A stretch of 64,000 bases of DNA from contig JAOFTV010000007.1 of NCBI GenBank assembly GCA_028045305.1, positions 1 through 64,000 of the forward strand, written 5' to 3'. The DNA comes from Opitutales bacterium. GTDB lineage: Bacteria; Verrucomicrobiota; Verrucomicrobiia; Opitutales; Seribacteraceae. Position 1 is the stretch's first letter; each line of letters opens with the position of its first letter. The notes under the pieces were generated by a model that was not told the origin of the DNA, did not search any database, and was given only the letters and a program-made list of their open reading frames with translations. Positions 37,122-45,679 of the stretch are shown in pieces. The position numbers were made by a program, and so were the translations under genes.

Positions 37122-37883
37122 TTAGCTGGTTTGACCAAGTGTTCCAATTGCTTTTCCTATATTTTGGTCAAAAGTTTGTATCATTTTTTGGTTGGCTTCG
37201 TGGGCTCTGGAAACTTCGATTAATCCAATCATTTCCTCGATAGCAGAAACATTACTATTTTCGAGAAAGCCTTGCAGGATCGTAAAGTTTTCAGGCTCTG
37301 CTGATTCGGGAACCACACCTTCTTCTTTGGCCACAAATCCGCCTCCGACTTTCTGTAAATTAAGGAGAGGGTTTTCAAAAGCAAATACACCAATCTGCCC
37401 CACTAACTGTTCCATTTGAAAAACTTGGCCTTCCTTGTCGATCGTAACATCTCCTTGGCCGGGTATCACAGATATGGATGCTCCAGTAGAGTCGGAGAAC
37501 TCATGTCCCATACTGTTGACCATCGTGCCTTCAGCATTAAAGTAAAATTGACCGTCACGAGTATAGACAGAGTCTCCACCAGCATTTTTGAGTGCAAAAA
37601 AACCATCTCCACGAAGTGCCATATCCATCGGGTTAGAGGTTTCACGAAGTTCCCCCTCAATATAGTCGACCTGGTTTTTCATTACCGGGAAAGAACCAGG
37701 CATTTCATGCCTTAGTCTATCGTGTGTAGACCTTGCAATTTCACCACCCTCAACAGCCTCAAAAGATACAGCAACTTTTTTAAAGCCTGCCACATGACTT
37801 GCTGCAATATTATTAGCGATTATGTTTTGGTACTGTTCTAAACCACGAAGAGCTGAGGCATTTTCATACAATGATAAATTCAC
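37122..37883 (-). CDS. flgF: Proximal rod protein FlgF
   Basis: This is a rod protein of the FlgF/FlgG family. NLSLYENASALRGLEQYQNI precedes the IIANNIAASHVAGFKK segment. GELRETSNPMDMALRGDGFFALKN and VYTRDGQFYFNAEGTMVNSMGHEF follow. The C-terminus is NSNVSAIEEMIGLIEVSRAHEANQKMIQTFDQNI. The GTG at 37883 aligns with the family start and gives 253 residues. An upstream TTG (37913) is rejected because those codons are the sigma-54 promoter itself. The predicted transcript start is at 37884, so translation would begin almost at the 5' end. Confidence 0.94.
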   Translation of the reverse strand: MNLSLYENASALRGLEQYQNIIANNIAASHVAGFKKVAVSFEAVEGGEIARSTHDRLRHEMPGSFPVMKNQVDYIEGELRETSNPMDMALRGDGFFALKNAGGDSVYTRDGQFYFNAEGTMVNSMGHEFSDSTGASISVIPGQGDVTIDKEGQVFQMEQLVGQIGVFAFENPLLNLQKVGGGFVAKEEGVVPESAEPENFTILQGFLENSNVSAIEEMIGLIEVSRAHEANQKMIQTFDQNIGKAIGTLGQTS

Positions 37884-37894
37884 GAGAATAAGAA

Positions 37895-37910
37895 AGCAAC
37901 TATTGTGCCA
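37895..37910 (-). promoter_or_regulatory. Sigma-54 (-24/-12) promoter for flgF operon
   Basis: TGGCAC-AATAG-TTGCT matches the sigma-54 consensus TGGCAC-N5-TTGCW fully, with GG and GC separated by 10 bases. The start predicted 12 bases after the -12 C is 37884, one base before the flgF GTG. It lies in the only sizeable gap between this transcript and the upstream genes. Confidence 0.85.
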
Positions 37911-37965
37911 CAAAGTAGAAAAGTTGGTACATTAATTTCATGAAGATAGGTATAGTAACGCATAT

Positions 37966-37984
37966 CATCTCCACCGAGGTGATG
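37966..37984. promoter_or_regulatory. 19-bp imperfect palindrome, possible activator site for the sigma-54 promoter
   Basis: CATCTCCACCGAGGTGATG is symmetric at 7 of 9 pairs. It lies about 82-100 bases upstream of the predicted flgF transcription start, the usual place for enhancer-binding activators of sigma-54. The remaining non-coding bases at 37911-38013 hold nothing else I can name. Confidence 0.4.
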
Positions 37985-38013
37985 CCGAGAAAATCGCCAA
38001 AAAAGCGAAACTT

Positions 38014-38277
38014 CTAATAAAGACAGTTAATTTCCAGAATCTTCCCCTCTGGAAGGTGAATAACAATTTTAGTGGGAGATCCATCGGTAGATAAGACTTC
38101 TACTTTAGGACAATCCTTTTCGTCATAGATAATCTCAGAAACTTGTTCTTTCACCTCGCTTGAACTTTCGAGAGATTCGGAATCTCCAACCTCATTACCC
38201 TGATCCAGGTAGGTAGAAAAAGAAGAAGATTTGGATGCATCCAAGGAGGCACCTTTTCCAGATAAATAACTTTCCAT
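38014..38277 (-). CDS. Small acidic protein of unknown function
   Basis: This 87-residue protein lies between motB and flgF. The first 55 residues are Ser/Glu/Asp-rich and probably disordered (SSSFSTYLDQGNEVGDSESL). The last 30 alternate hydrophobic residues (PKVEVLSTDGSPTKIVIHLP followed by EGKILEINC), suggesting a short beta unit. No cofactor motif or membrane segment is visible. A weak sigma-54-like element sits directly in front of the ATG. Given its position, a flagellar role is plausible but unproven. Confidence 0.6.
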   Translation of the reverse strand: MESYLSGKGASLDASKSSSFSTYLDQGNEVGDSESLESSSEVKEQVSEIIYDEKDCPKVEVLSTDGSPTKIVIHLPEGKILEINCLY

Positions 38278-38289
38278 AATTAATCAGTA

Positions 38290-38305
38290 AGCAAGTGGCA
38301 TACCG
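38290..38305 (-). promoter_or_regulatory. Weak sigma-54-like element before the small 87-residue gene
   Basis: CGGTAT-GCCAC-TTGCT keeps the invariant GG-N10-GC and a TTGCT -12 box, but the -24 flank is poor. The predicted start is 38279, two bases before the ATG, the same geometry as the stronger sites before flgF and flgB. It also overlaps one arm of a 6-bp inverted repeat (ATACCG/CGGTAT) at the motB stop. Confidence 0.4.
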
Positions 38306-38310
38306 CTTTT

Positions 38311-39132
38311 TTATCGGTATTTAGCCAGATCTTCTTCGCTAACATCAAGAACAAGGCTAAGTTCGACACGCCTGTTCTTATCTTTACGATTGGGAAACCT
38401 AATACGGTTGGGTTTGGTTGCTCCATGCCCTGTCATCCTTTCAAGTTTCCCTTCCAGTTCACCAGATGAGTAATGGTCTAGTGCTCGAGTCACTTCCATC
38501 GCTTGGTACAGCGAAAGTTCCCACTCAACCTTAGCATGGTCCAAAGTTTGGTTACTCAAATCCATCGAATGCGAATCAATGCGATAGGTTAAAACATGTT
38601 GCGAAAGCAGCCAAGACATTCGTTGCATGACTTTTCTACCATGGTTAGTAAGTTGAGAAGAATCAGAATCAAATAAAGGTTTGTCATCGCCATGGTACAA
38701 GGTGACTTTCAAACCGTCTGAAGTGACCTCTAGCTGAATGACTGAGTCGTCTAACTCATGCAGTTTTAAACGTTTATACCAGTCTTGAGCAATTCTGTGA
38801 AGGACATCTATATCAATTGATGTGGTGTCATTGGTATTTCTCATTGTAGTGTCTGAACGCCCTACAATTTGGTCTACCATACTACCTGGTCTCGCATCCT
38901 TCTGCTCAACAGGAGTCGATTTGGGCACACCTGCTTTGTATGGATCCCTAAAAAATCTGGTAGTTGCAATAATTACTTCTTCGTCTTGGGAAAGAATCCA
39001 CAGGACAAGAAAAAGAGACATCATTCCGGTAACAAAATCTGCATAAGCCACCTTCCATGCCCCGCCATGGGCTTGCAAACTGAAAGTTTTCTTACCCTGA
39101 ATTGGAAATGACATAAAAGAAAAACAAGACAC
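38311..39132 (-). CDS. motB: Flagellar motor stator protein MotB
   Basis: MotB anchors the stator to peptidoglycan and carries the proton-binding aspartate. AWKVAYADFVTGMMSLFLVLWILSQDE includes the single membrane helix with the essential Asp (residue 32 in this frame). A plug/linker region follows. The OmpA-like C-terminal domain ends with RMTGHGATKPNRIRFPNRKDKNRRVEL. The 273-residue length is typical. The start is GTG directly after the motA stop, with AAGGTG upstream as a possible ribosome binding site. ATG at 39114 is an alternative. Confidence 0.94.
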   Translation of the reverse strand: MSCFSFMSFPIQGKKTFSLQAHGGAWKVAYADFVTGMMSLFLVLWILSQDEEVIIATTRFFRDPYKAGVPKSTPVEQKDARPGSMVDQIVGRSDTTMRNTNDTTSIDIDVLHRIAQDWYKRLKLHELDDSVIQLEVTSDGLKVTLYHGDDKPLFDSDSSQLTNHGRKVMQRMSWLLSQHVLTYRIDSHSMDLSNQTLDHAKVEWELSLYQAMEVTRALDHYSSGELEGKLERMTGHGATKPNRIRFPNRKDKNRRVELSLVLDVSEEDLAKYR

Positions 39133-39993
39133 TCAAGCACCTTTGGCTGCATCCTTGCATTGTTCCTCCAACTCATCGGCAGTGGGTTGAATTTGCTTGT
39201 CCAAGGAACGCCTGCCAATCTCAACAGCCATGATGGGTGAAAGTCCAGTGGCAAATCCAGAAACCGATCTTTCCACAATCCTGTAATAGAGAAATTCTTG
39301 GGCTTGGTTAAGAGAGACTAATCGACCAATGGGAACTCCAATTCCATAAGCTAGGAAGATACCTAAAAAAGTTCCGCTTAATGCTGCAGCAACTTTATAA
39401 CCTACAGATTCAGGATCCTCCAAGTTTGACATCGTGTTAATAATTCCTAGTACGGCAGCAACAATTCCGACTCCTGGCAAGGCATCTGAAATCATTTCTA
39501 TCGCCTTTATAGACCTGCTTGCCTCATCTTCTCTACTGCTCAATTCCGATGCCAGAATACCACCAATTTCTCCAGGTTTACACCTACCATCCACAATGGG
39601 CCTCAGTGAGTTGCAAAGAAATTCTACTAGACCAGCGTCATTCAAAAAGGAGGGATACTTCGTGAATATAGAGCTATTATTAGGATCACTAACATGCTCA
39701 TCCAATGCGGGAGTTCCTTTTCGCCTACCTAGCATAAACAACTCATAGAGCAAAACGAGCAAGTCGATGTACTTATCCCTACTCCCAATACCTCCCTTGA
39801 ATGCCTTGATGATGTCTGACTTTAGGGCGTTGAGCACGGTGACAGGGCTAGACACAACAAGAATGCCAAGACCAATTCCACAAATAATCATGATTTCTCC
39901 AGCATGAATAAGAGAAACAGGATTCCCACCAGCAACAGCAAATCCGCCAATGCATGAGACGAAAACAATTATAATACCAACTGTAAGAAGCAT
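39133..39993 (-). CDS. motA: Flagellar motor stator protein MotA
   Basis: MotA is the four-helix proton-channel subunit. The 286-residue protein contains VGIIIVFVSCIGGFAVAGGNP, a large cytoplasmic loop with LFMLGRRKGTPALDEHV, and the conserved PGVGIVAAVLGIINTMSNLE followed by ALSGTFLGIFLAYGIGVPIG. The prolines of the last two helices and the charged loop residues for FliG contact are present. It lies 16 bases downstream of fliA and abuts motB. Confidence 0.96.
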   Translation of the reverse strand: MLLTVGIIIVFVSCIGGFAVAGGNPVSLIHAGEIMIICGIGLGILVVSSPVTVLNALKSDIIKAFKGGIGSRDKYIDLLVLLYELFMLGRRKGTPALDEHVSDPNNSSIFTKYPSFLNDAGLVEFLCNSLRPIVDGRCKPGEIGGILASELSSREDEASRSIKAIEMISDALPGVGIVAAVLGIINTMSNLEDPESVGYKVAAALSGTFLGIFLAYGIGVPIGRLVSLNQAQEFLYYRIVERSVSGFATGLSPIMAVEIGRRSLDKQIQPTADELEEQCKDAAKGA

Positions 39994-40009
39994 GAGATTA
40001 TCGGGTTAT

Positions 40010-40798
40010 TCAGATGACGGTTTGAAAGTGAGCTCGTAAAGTGAGAATAGAATGGGAGATTATCTGACTAATTCTGCCCTCGGATAAATTGAAAGTATGT
40101 GCAATCTCAGAAAGTCTTAATTCTTCCATGTAATAAAGCATTAAAATTTTTTGATGTTGATCAGGCAATTCTTTTATTCGTTCACGGAGATGTAAAATCT
40201 TTTCTTTTTTTTCTACTTTTTCAAAAGCAGTTGTTTCTGTGGGGTCATGAATAGTCTCATGCAAACTGAGGGAGTTTTCGTCGTTACTGGAATTGCCTGC
40301 ATCTGAATCGATTGGAACAAACAGAACAGGTTGAGTCTGCTTGAGAAGATGTTGATAATCCTTGTTACACAAACCTAACGCTTCCGCAACTTCGGAGTCG
40401 CTGGGGGGACGCTGAAGTTTTGCCTCCAATTTCAATATCGTGCTTTGTAAAGATTTGGCCTTTGCACGATTGGCTCTGGGCAAATGGTCAATTTTTCTCA
40501 ACTCGTCGAGTAACGATCCCTTTATTCTCAAAATTGCGTAATTCCCGAAGGATTTTCCTTTGGATGGATCAAATCGATTAACCGCTAAAATGAGAGCCTT
40601 AACTCCTACACCATACATATCATCAGATGCGTATGATTCGGGAAAATGATGCCTCATCCTCGAAACAATTGATTTAACTAAGGGCAAATATTTTTCAATC
40701 CAAGCATCCCTGGAATGCTTGTCCTTCATTGCCTTTTGGTAGAGGCCAGCTGCTTCCTGCAAACCTGCCTTCATCTCTTTTTGCGAATTTGCTAACAT
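40010..40798 (-). CDS. fliA: Flagellar sigma factor FliA (sigma-28)
   Basis: FliA directs late flagellar genes. The 262-residue protein has region 2 (WIEKYLPLVKSIVSRMRHHFP, DDMYGVGVKALILAVNRFDP with the FGNYAILRIKGSLLDELRK segment), region 3 (LEAKLQRPPSDSEVAEALGL) and region 4 (LPDQHQKILMLYYMEELRLSEIAHTFNLSEGRISQI). This is the SigF/WhiG/FliA pattern. The ATG at 40798 is preferred to a TTG one codon earlier. Its targets (flagellin, cap) are not in the window. No FlgM homologue was recognised. Confidence 0.95.
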   Translation of the reverse strand: MLANSQKEMKAGLQEAAGLYQKAMKDKHSRDAWIEKYLPLVKSIVSRMRHHFPESYASDDMYGVGVKALILAVNRFDPSKGKSFGNYAILRIKGSLLDELRKIDHLPRANRAKAKSLQSTILKLEAKLQRPPSDSEVAEALGLCNKDYQHLLKQTQPVLFVPIDSDAGNSSNDENSLSLHETIHDPTETTAFEKVEKKEKILHLRERIKELPDQHQKILMLYYMEELRLSEIAHTFNLSEGRISQIISHSILTLRAHFQTVI

Positions 40799-40803
40799 CA
40801 ATT

Positions 40804-41160
40804 CTAGTGGTTCATTTTAAGGCTTGAAGCAACTTTACTCTTGCTTAGGGCTTCAAGGTTGGTTGCAGCGGCAAGTTCATCTAGGGACTGTTCGGAAGAT
40901 GAGCTTGCTCTACTTTTTTTGGCCCGAGATTCACCTAAGTCTCCCTCAACCATCTTCGCTACTGATCTATTTGAGGAACTGGATTGCTTAAGAGCAAAGC
41001 CTAGAATAAACCTTCCGAGAGAACCTAAAACCAAACACCCCAACGCACCTTTAATCAAAGCAATGACTGGGTCTGCATCCACGAAAATGGATATAAGATA
41101 AAAAAACAAGAAACCAGAAAAGCCACACAGGAAGAATAAAAATTTGGCGTCGTCGTGCAT
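40804..41160 (-). CDS. Small two-helix membrane protein between flhF and fliA
   Basis: This 118-residue protein has two hydrophobic segments (about residues 7-26, FLFFLCGFSGFLFFYLISIF, and 33-56, VIALIKGALGCLVLGSLGRF ILGF), followed by a cytosolic Ser/Ala/Lys-rich tail of about 60 residues. No family is recognised. It is flanked by flhF (3-base gap) and fliA (5-base gap), where flhG often sits, but it has no ATPase motif. It may be a flagellar accessory membrane factor. Confidence 0.65.
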   Translation of the reverse strand: MHDDAKFLFFLCGFSGFLFFYLISIFVDADPVIALIKGALGCLVLGSLGRFILGFALKQSSSSNRSVAKMVEGDLGESRAKKSRASSSSEQSLDELAAATNLEALSKSKVASSLKMNH

Positions 41161-41163
41161 GGC

Positions 41164-42300
41164 TTAGGCTCGTTGAAATGAATACAATCCCTTACTGTAA
41201 AGTTCTTGCGGGAAAGTCCGGGCTATGAGTTGATTAAGTACTCCCCTAGAAACATCTCCAGTTACATTCTGTCCATTGCAAATACAAAAGGGGAGCAAAT
41301 TCGAATCGAGGAGCAATGGCCATAACTTGGTTGAATTCGAAAGCTCATCAAAATGGGTTATAGCTAAATAATTTGCTTTAGCGTGATTGGCTAAGTTTAA
41401 GCTTTTGGAAAGAATTTGCGAATCATAGGCCCCATTTAAAACGAGAATTCTCGAAGAAATATTTTTTTTATCCAACACTTCACCGGCATTTTCCCATTCT
41501 TCCGCATTAGAAATAGACAACCCAGGCACATCGACGAATAGTGGAGATTGATTGCTAGCAGGAGGGCATTTATCTACCTCACGAAACAAAGTCACTCCAA
41601 TGACTTCGCAAAATATTCTTAGTGCGTCGTCAGGGTTGGGCATGCCATTTTCAATCTTAAGAACATTGGGCACACGCTTGTTTATAAAAACTTCGTGCGC
41701 CAAAAGTTTACACAGAGTTGTTGTCTTACCAACCCCTGGGGATCCTAACAAGGCTACACTATCATTTAGGGATACTTCACCTCTTTTCCCCATTCTGTCG
41801 GTTAGCCCTTGGGTGATTGCTCGAAGTGCGTCTGCCAATGGCAATTCGCAAATATCTTTCCATTCTACCCAAGATTTTAACCTTGCTAAGAGTGGTAAAT
41901 CAAAACCCGACCGAGCGAGCAACTTAACGATATCTGTTTCTCCATCATCCAAGATCTCGTTGTCTACAATTTTTTCTTGGGATATCTCTGTTTTACCAAG
42001 ACTGGCTTGATCATCCTTGATTTGAGGGGCTATAGTTTCATCCATCTTCACGGAATCATTGCCCATTTCATTGCCCGCACTGATCCCATTGCCTTGGTCA
42101 TTACTTTCACCAACCTCAGCAATAACCTCAAGCTTAGGGGATGAAATAAACCTTTTCAAGCCCTCCCCTCCTACCTGACGTACTGAAGTAACCCGTGCTT
42201 GATCTCCAAGTTTTTCTCTAATCAAGCGAACGGCTTCTTCCGCAGAGCGCACAACCAAACGATATTTCTTTGGTGCTTGAGTTGTTTCTTTATCTTGCAT
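41164..42300 (-). CDS. flhF: FlhF-type SRP GTPase with degenerate nucleotide motifs
   Basis: FlhF places or counts flagella. The N-terminal RLVVRSAEEAVRLIREKLGDQARV is the conserved FlhF motif, followed by a basic/acidic linker. The P-loop LLGSPGVGKTTTLCKLLA is intact. The other GTPase motifs look altered. The usual DTYRxGAxEQL is replaced by KIENGMPNPDDAL, DTAGR by DVPGLS, and TKxDE by THFDE. The 378 residues are near normal. Position after flhA is typical. No flhG follows. Confidence 0.88.
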   Translation of the reverse strand: MQDKETTQAPKKYRLVVRSAEEAVRLIREKLGDQARVTSVRQVGGEGLKRFISSPKLEVIAEVGESNDQGNGISAGNEMGNDSVKMDETIAPQIKDDQASLGKTEISQEKIVDNEILDDGETDIVKLLARSGFDLPLLARLKSWVEWKDICELPLADALRAITQGLTDRMGKRGEVSLNDSVALLGSPGVGKTTTLCKLLAHEVFINKRVPNVLKIENGMPNPDDALRIFCEVIGVTLFREVDKCPPASNQSPLFVDVPGLSISNAEEWENAGEVLDKKNISSRILVLNGAYDSQILSKSLNLANHAKANYLAITHFDELSNSTKLWPLLLDSNLLPFCICNGQNVTGDVSRGVLNQLIARTFPQELYSKGLYSFQRA

Positions 42301-42313
42301 TAATCCGGTGGGC

Positions 42314-44548
42314 TCAAACAGCTAATTCAGTAACCTTTGAAGTAGGAGAGACATTGGGAAGTTCATCTTCAATATTTGTAGCAATCTCTTGAGGAATCGA
42401 GTACTGGGGAAGACTAATGGCCCCAAAAGGCTCAATGTATGTTTCACTGGGTATTTCCTGATAAGCCAAAACGGTTAATTGTGGGAAACTAGGCTCCATG
42501 AACCTTCTAAAGGCAAGCCTAAGCTCAGAAGTCGTAACAATAACTGGCGTAAGCCCAGCTGAAGACATCTCATCTATTTTGGGTTCCAACTCGGCCAAAA
42601 TCCCTTGGGTAACTTCAGGGTCCATTACCATGCCGACATCAAACTGACTTCTCTTCACCCTCTGCAAGAGCGATTGTTCGAGCTTCGGTTCAAAAGTTAG
42701 GGCAGTAAGTTTATTTTTGTCGGACTCAAGCTCCTTCACGAAATACATGCCCAATCTTTTTCGTGCCTGTTCAGAAAGATCATCGGGTGTTTTGGTGACC
42801 GGTGCCATATCCGCTATCGTTTCAAGAATAAGGGTAAGGTTTTTAATGGACACTTTTTCTCTTAATAAATTCTGCAAAGTTCTTTGGATTATTCCCACAT
42901 TGACGAGGTCTGGGAGAAGTTCGCTAACGAGTGTGGGGTTTTTATCCTTGATCAAATCAAGCAACCTCTGTGTTCCTTCGCGTTCCAATATAAGGTATGC
43001 AAACCTTTTGAGGGAATCAGAAAGGTGGGTAACGAGAACGGACGCTGGATCAACCACGGTAAACCCTTCAACCTCGGCCATCCTTTTATCACTTTGAGGA
43101 ATCCAATACGCTTTAATACCAAAAACTGGCTCAGTTGTTTCAATACCATTGAGTTTGCTATCATCGGCATCCCCCATGTTCATTGCCAGTAATCGATCTG
43201 GAACAAGAGAAGCACGGACAATTTCTTTGCCTCTCAACAGAAATCTGTACTCATTTGGCTCTAATTCAATATTATCCCTTACTCCGATGGTTGGAAGCAA
43301 CATGCCCATCTCACTAGCAAAATTAGTACGAGCACCTGTAATCCGTTCAAGCAAATCACCACCCTTGGTTTTATCAGCTAAAACCAATAGTCCATAGCCC
43401 ATCTCCATTCCAAAAACCTCTTGATCAATTGCCTGCTCCATCGGCGATAGCTCCGAGGCAGCGGTTGTTCCGCTCCCGTGAGCAATACTATCAGGTGCTG
43501 GGTTACCTACTGAAGATCCTTGGGGTGTTTTGGTAGATGAATTAGGCAGTTCTTCAATTCCTGTTTCTTCCAACTTTTTTCTTGATAGGTAAAATGCAGA
43601 CCCAAAACACACCATGGAAAGGATGAAGAACGGCCAAAAAGTTTCTGACAAAAAGAGAGAAAACAAAAGTAACAAAACTCCAGAAATGGCAATAGCCCGA
43701 GGATAGACGGTTAACTGCCTACCTACAAACTCCCCTAAGTTTGCTTCATCAGACGAACGGGTCACTAAAATACCTGCAGCAATAGAAATGATGATAGCCG
43801 GAATTTGAGAAACCAACCCGTCACCGATTGAGAGAATTGTGTAGGTTTCAAGGGCTGAGGTAACATCCATATCCCTCTGAAAATAACCTATCAATATTCC
43901 CCCAATTACATTTACCACGGTGATGATTATTCCAGCAATAGCATCGCCTCGGACAAACTTACTGGCACCATCCATAGACCCATAAAAATCAGCATCTTTT
44001 TGAATTTTTTCTCGACGATAAAGTGCTTCTGCCTCGGTTATAATCCCAGCGTTCATTTCAGCATCGATTGACATTTGCTTACCTGGCATAGCATCCAGTG
44101 TAAAGCGCGCAGTTACCTCGGCAATACGCCCTGCACCTTTAGTTATGACAACAAAATTAATGATGACGAGGATGAGAAAGATTACCGCCCCGACCACATA
44201 ATTTCCACCTACAACAAAAGTCCCAAAAGATTTAATCACTGATCCCGCATCCGCATCCAGAAGAATCAAACGGGTTGAGGCAACATTCAACCCCAGACGG
44301 TATAATGTGACGGCAAGAAGGATGGTCGGAAACACTGAAAACTCAGGTGGTTCCTTGACATAAATAACCGTAAGTAAAATAAGTAAAGATACGGCAATAC
44401 TGATTACTAGCAAAATGCTAAGAAAGTCTTTGTGAATGGGAACAACTAGAAGAAAAACCGCTCCAAATAGGCCAAAAATAAAGCCTAAATCAGAATTACC
44501 ACTGAATTTTGATAAAAAATTGTAAACAGCTGCTTTCACTGCGTTCAT
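42314..44548 (-). CDS. flhA: Flagellar export gate protein FlhA
   Basis: FlhA forms the nonameric export gate. The 744-residue protein has the N-terminal eight-helix membrane domain and the FHIPEP region: SVFPTILLAVTLYRLGLNVASTRLIL, the loop ARFTLDAMPGKQMSIDAEMNAG, and DADFYGSMDGASKFVRGDAIA. The large cytosolic domain binds chaperones (residues about 365-700). The start overlaps the flhB stop by 4 bases. The length is slightly above E. coli (692). Confidence 0.97.
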   Translation of the reverse strand: MNAVKAAVYNFLSKFSGNSDLGFIFGLFGAVFLLVVPIHKDFLSILLVISIAVSLLILLTVIYVKEPPEFSVFPTILLAVTLYRLGLNVASTRLILLDADAGSVIKSFGTFVVGGNYVVGAVIFLILVIINFVVITKGAGRIAEVTARFTLDAMPGKQMSIDAEMNAGIITEAEALYRREKIQKDADFYGSMDGASKFVRGDAIAGIIITVVNVIGGILIGYFQRDMDVTSALETYTILSIGDGLVSQIPAIIISIAAGILVTRSSDEANLGEFVGRQLTVYPRAIAISGVLLLLFSLFLSETFWPFFILSMVCFGSAFYLSRKKLEETGIEELPNSSTKTPQGSSVGNPAPDSIAHGSGTTAASELSPMEQAIDQEVFGMEMGYGLLVLADKTKGGDLLERITGARTNFASEMGMLLPTIGVRDNIELEPNEYRFLLRGKEIVRASLVPDRLLAMNMGDADDSKLNGIETTEPVFGIKAYWIPQSDKRMAEVEGFTVVDPASVLVTHLSDSLKRFAYLILEREGTQRLLDLIKDKNPTLVSELLPDLVNVGIIQRTLQNLLREKVSIKNLTLILETIADMAPVTKTPDDLSEQARKRLGMYFVKELESDKNKLTALTFEPKLEQSLLQRVKRSQFDVGMVMDPEVTQGILAELEPKIDEMSSAGLTPVIVTTSELRLAFRRFMEPSFPQLTVLAYQEIPSETYIEPFGAISLPQYSIPQEIATNIEDELPNVSPTSKVTELAV

Positions 44549-45669
44549 GAAAACGAAAGAGATGAACCTCCTTTTGCCAAAAGACGACGAGCCTTAAGAC
44601 GATGGAAGTAGTAGGCATGAGATTGATATACCTGAGCAAGAATTTCGGCTACAACTTGGTAAAGTTCTAAAGGAATAGGCATTCCGACTATACCGATTTC
44701 GTAAAGCATACGTGCCACCGGTTTGTTCTCAACCGTTGGTACTTCATACTCTCTTGCAATCGCTTTTATTCTTCTGGCCAATAGATCTTCTCCTTTCGCA
44801 ATAACAACAGGAGCATTATCCGCGCCTTTTTCATAACGAAGCGCAACAGCGAAGTGAGTTGGATTCGTAACAACAACATCAGCAGTCGAAACATTTTGAA
44901 GGTTTTGCCCCATAACTAAATCCATTGCTTTTTTACGCTGAGCAGATTTAACCTCGCTCGAAACCTCTTTACTCTTCCTCTCTTCCTTAACCTCCTGTTT
45001 GGTCATTTTCATTTCATCATTATTTTCCTTTTTTTTGATAAGGAAATTAATCACAGCAATCACACTCATCAAAAGAATAAGAATTAAAAACATGACCAGC
45101 AACAACTTAAGAATAAAGGAAGGTATGTATTGGACAGGGATTGGAGCGTAAAAAATTGGGTCGTCCAAAAAAATCATAATCGTGAACCAAATTACGCTTC
45201 CTATTGCTAAAAACTTCAGAAAATCAATCAAGAAGGCCTTCAAAGCTTTAAGACCAAAAATACGCTGAACTCCCTTTAAGGGATTTACTTTGCTAAGTTT
45301 GGGTTCTGCTGCCTTTGGTGTGAACCTGAAACCAGTCTGCAAACCTTCAGAAATTAAGGATGCAAAGAAACAACCAACTAAGAGCGGCAACACAATCAGG
45401 GCCATGGCAAAGTAAGATTCTGTTAATGTATGGGCTACCCCTTCTTGGGTTGCCGTGATGGAATCAATGTTTTCAAAAACTGCTTGGGTAAACATCATCA
45501 AATCAGCTGCCTTGCTAGGACCCCATGTAAAAATTATAAGTGTCCCCACGAGAAGCGTAACTGTCATTCCAATCTCAGGGGCTTTAGCAAATTGCCCGCG
45601 AGAACGAGACTCCGAAAGCCTTTTCTCGGTAGGCGGTTCAGTCTTCGAGCTCTTGTCTACATCTGCCAT
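44545..45669 (-). CDS. flhB: Flagellar export switch protein FlhB
   Basis: FlhB sets substrate specificity by self-cleavage. The ATG at 45669 (MADVDKSSKTEPPTEKRLSE) gives the family N-terminus. Four membrane helices follow. The cytosolic domain includes MTKQEVKEERKSKEVSSEVK and the autocleavage motif NPTH at residues 269-272 of this start. PVVIAKGEDLLARRIKAIA and ENKPVARMLYEI follow. The product has 374 residues. A longer open frame upstream only overlaps fliR. Confidence 0.96.
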   Translation of the reverse strand: MADVDKSSKTEPPTEKRLSESRSRGQFAKAPEIGMTVTLLVGTLIIFTWGPSKAADLMMFTQAVFENIDSITATQEGVAHTLTESYFAMALIVLPLLVGCFFASLISEGLQTGFRFTPKAAEPKLSKVNPLKGVQRIFGLKALKAFLIDFLKFLAIGSVIWFTIMIFLDDPIFYAPIPVQYIPSFILKLLLVMFLILILLMSVIAVINFLIKKKENNDEMKMTKQEVKEERKSKEVSSEVKSAQRKKAMDLVMGQNLQNVSTADVVVTNPTHFAVALRYEKGADNAPVVIAKGEDLLARRIKAIAREYEVPTVENKPVARMLYEIGIVGMPIPLELYQVVAEILAQVYQSHAYYFHRLKARRLLAKGGSSLSFS

Positions 45670-45679
45670 AAGTAAAATT

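Noticed and set aside
37884-37913. TTG start for flgF at 37913
   Set aside because: Those codons are the sigma-54 promoter, and the added ten residues do not fit the rod-protein family.
38295-38318. Hairpin ATACCG/CGGTAT at the motB stop as a terminator
   Set aside because: The stem is only 6 bp, no U-run follows on the transcribed strand, and part of it is motB coding sequence.
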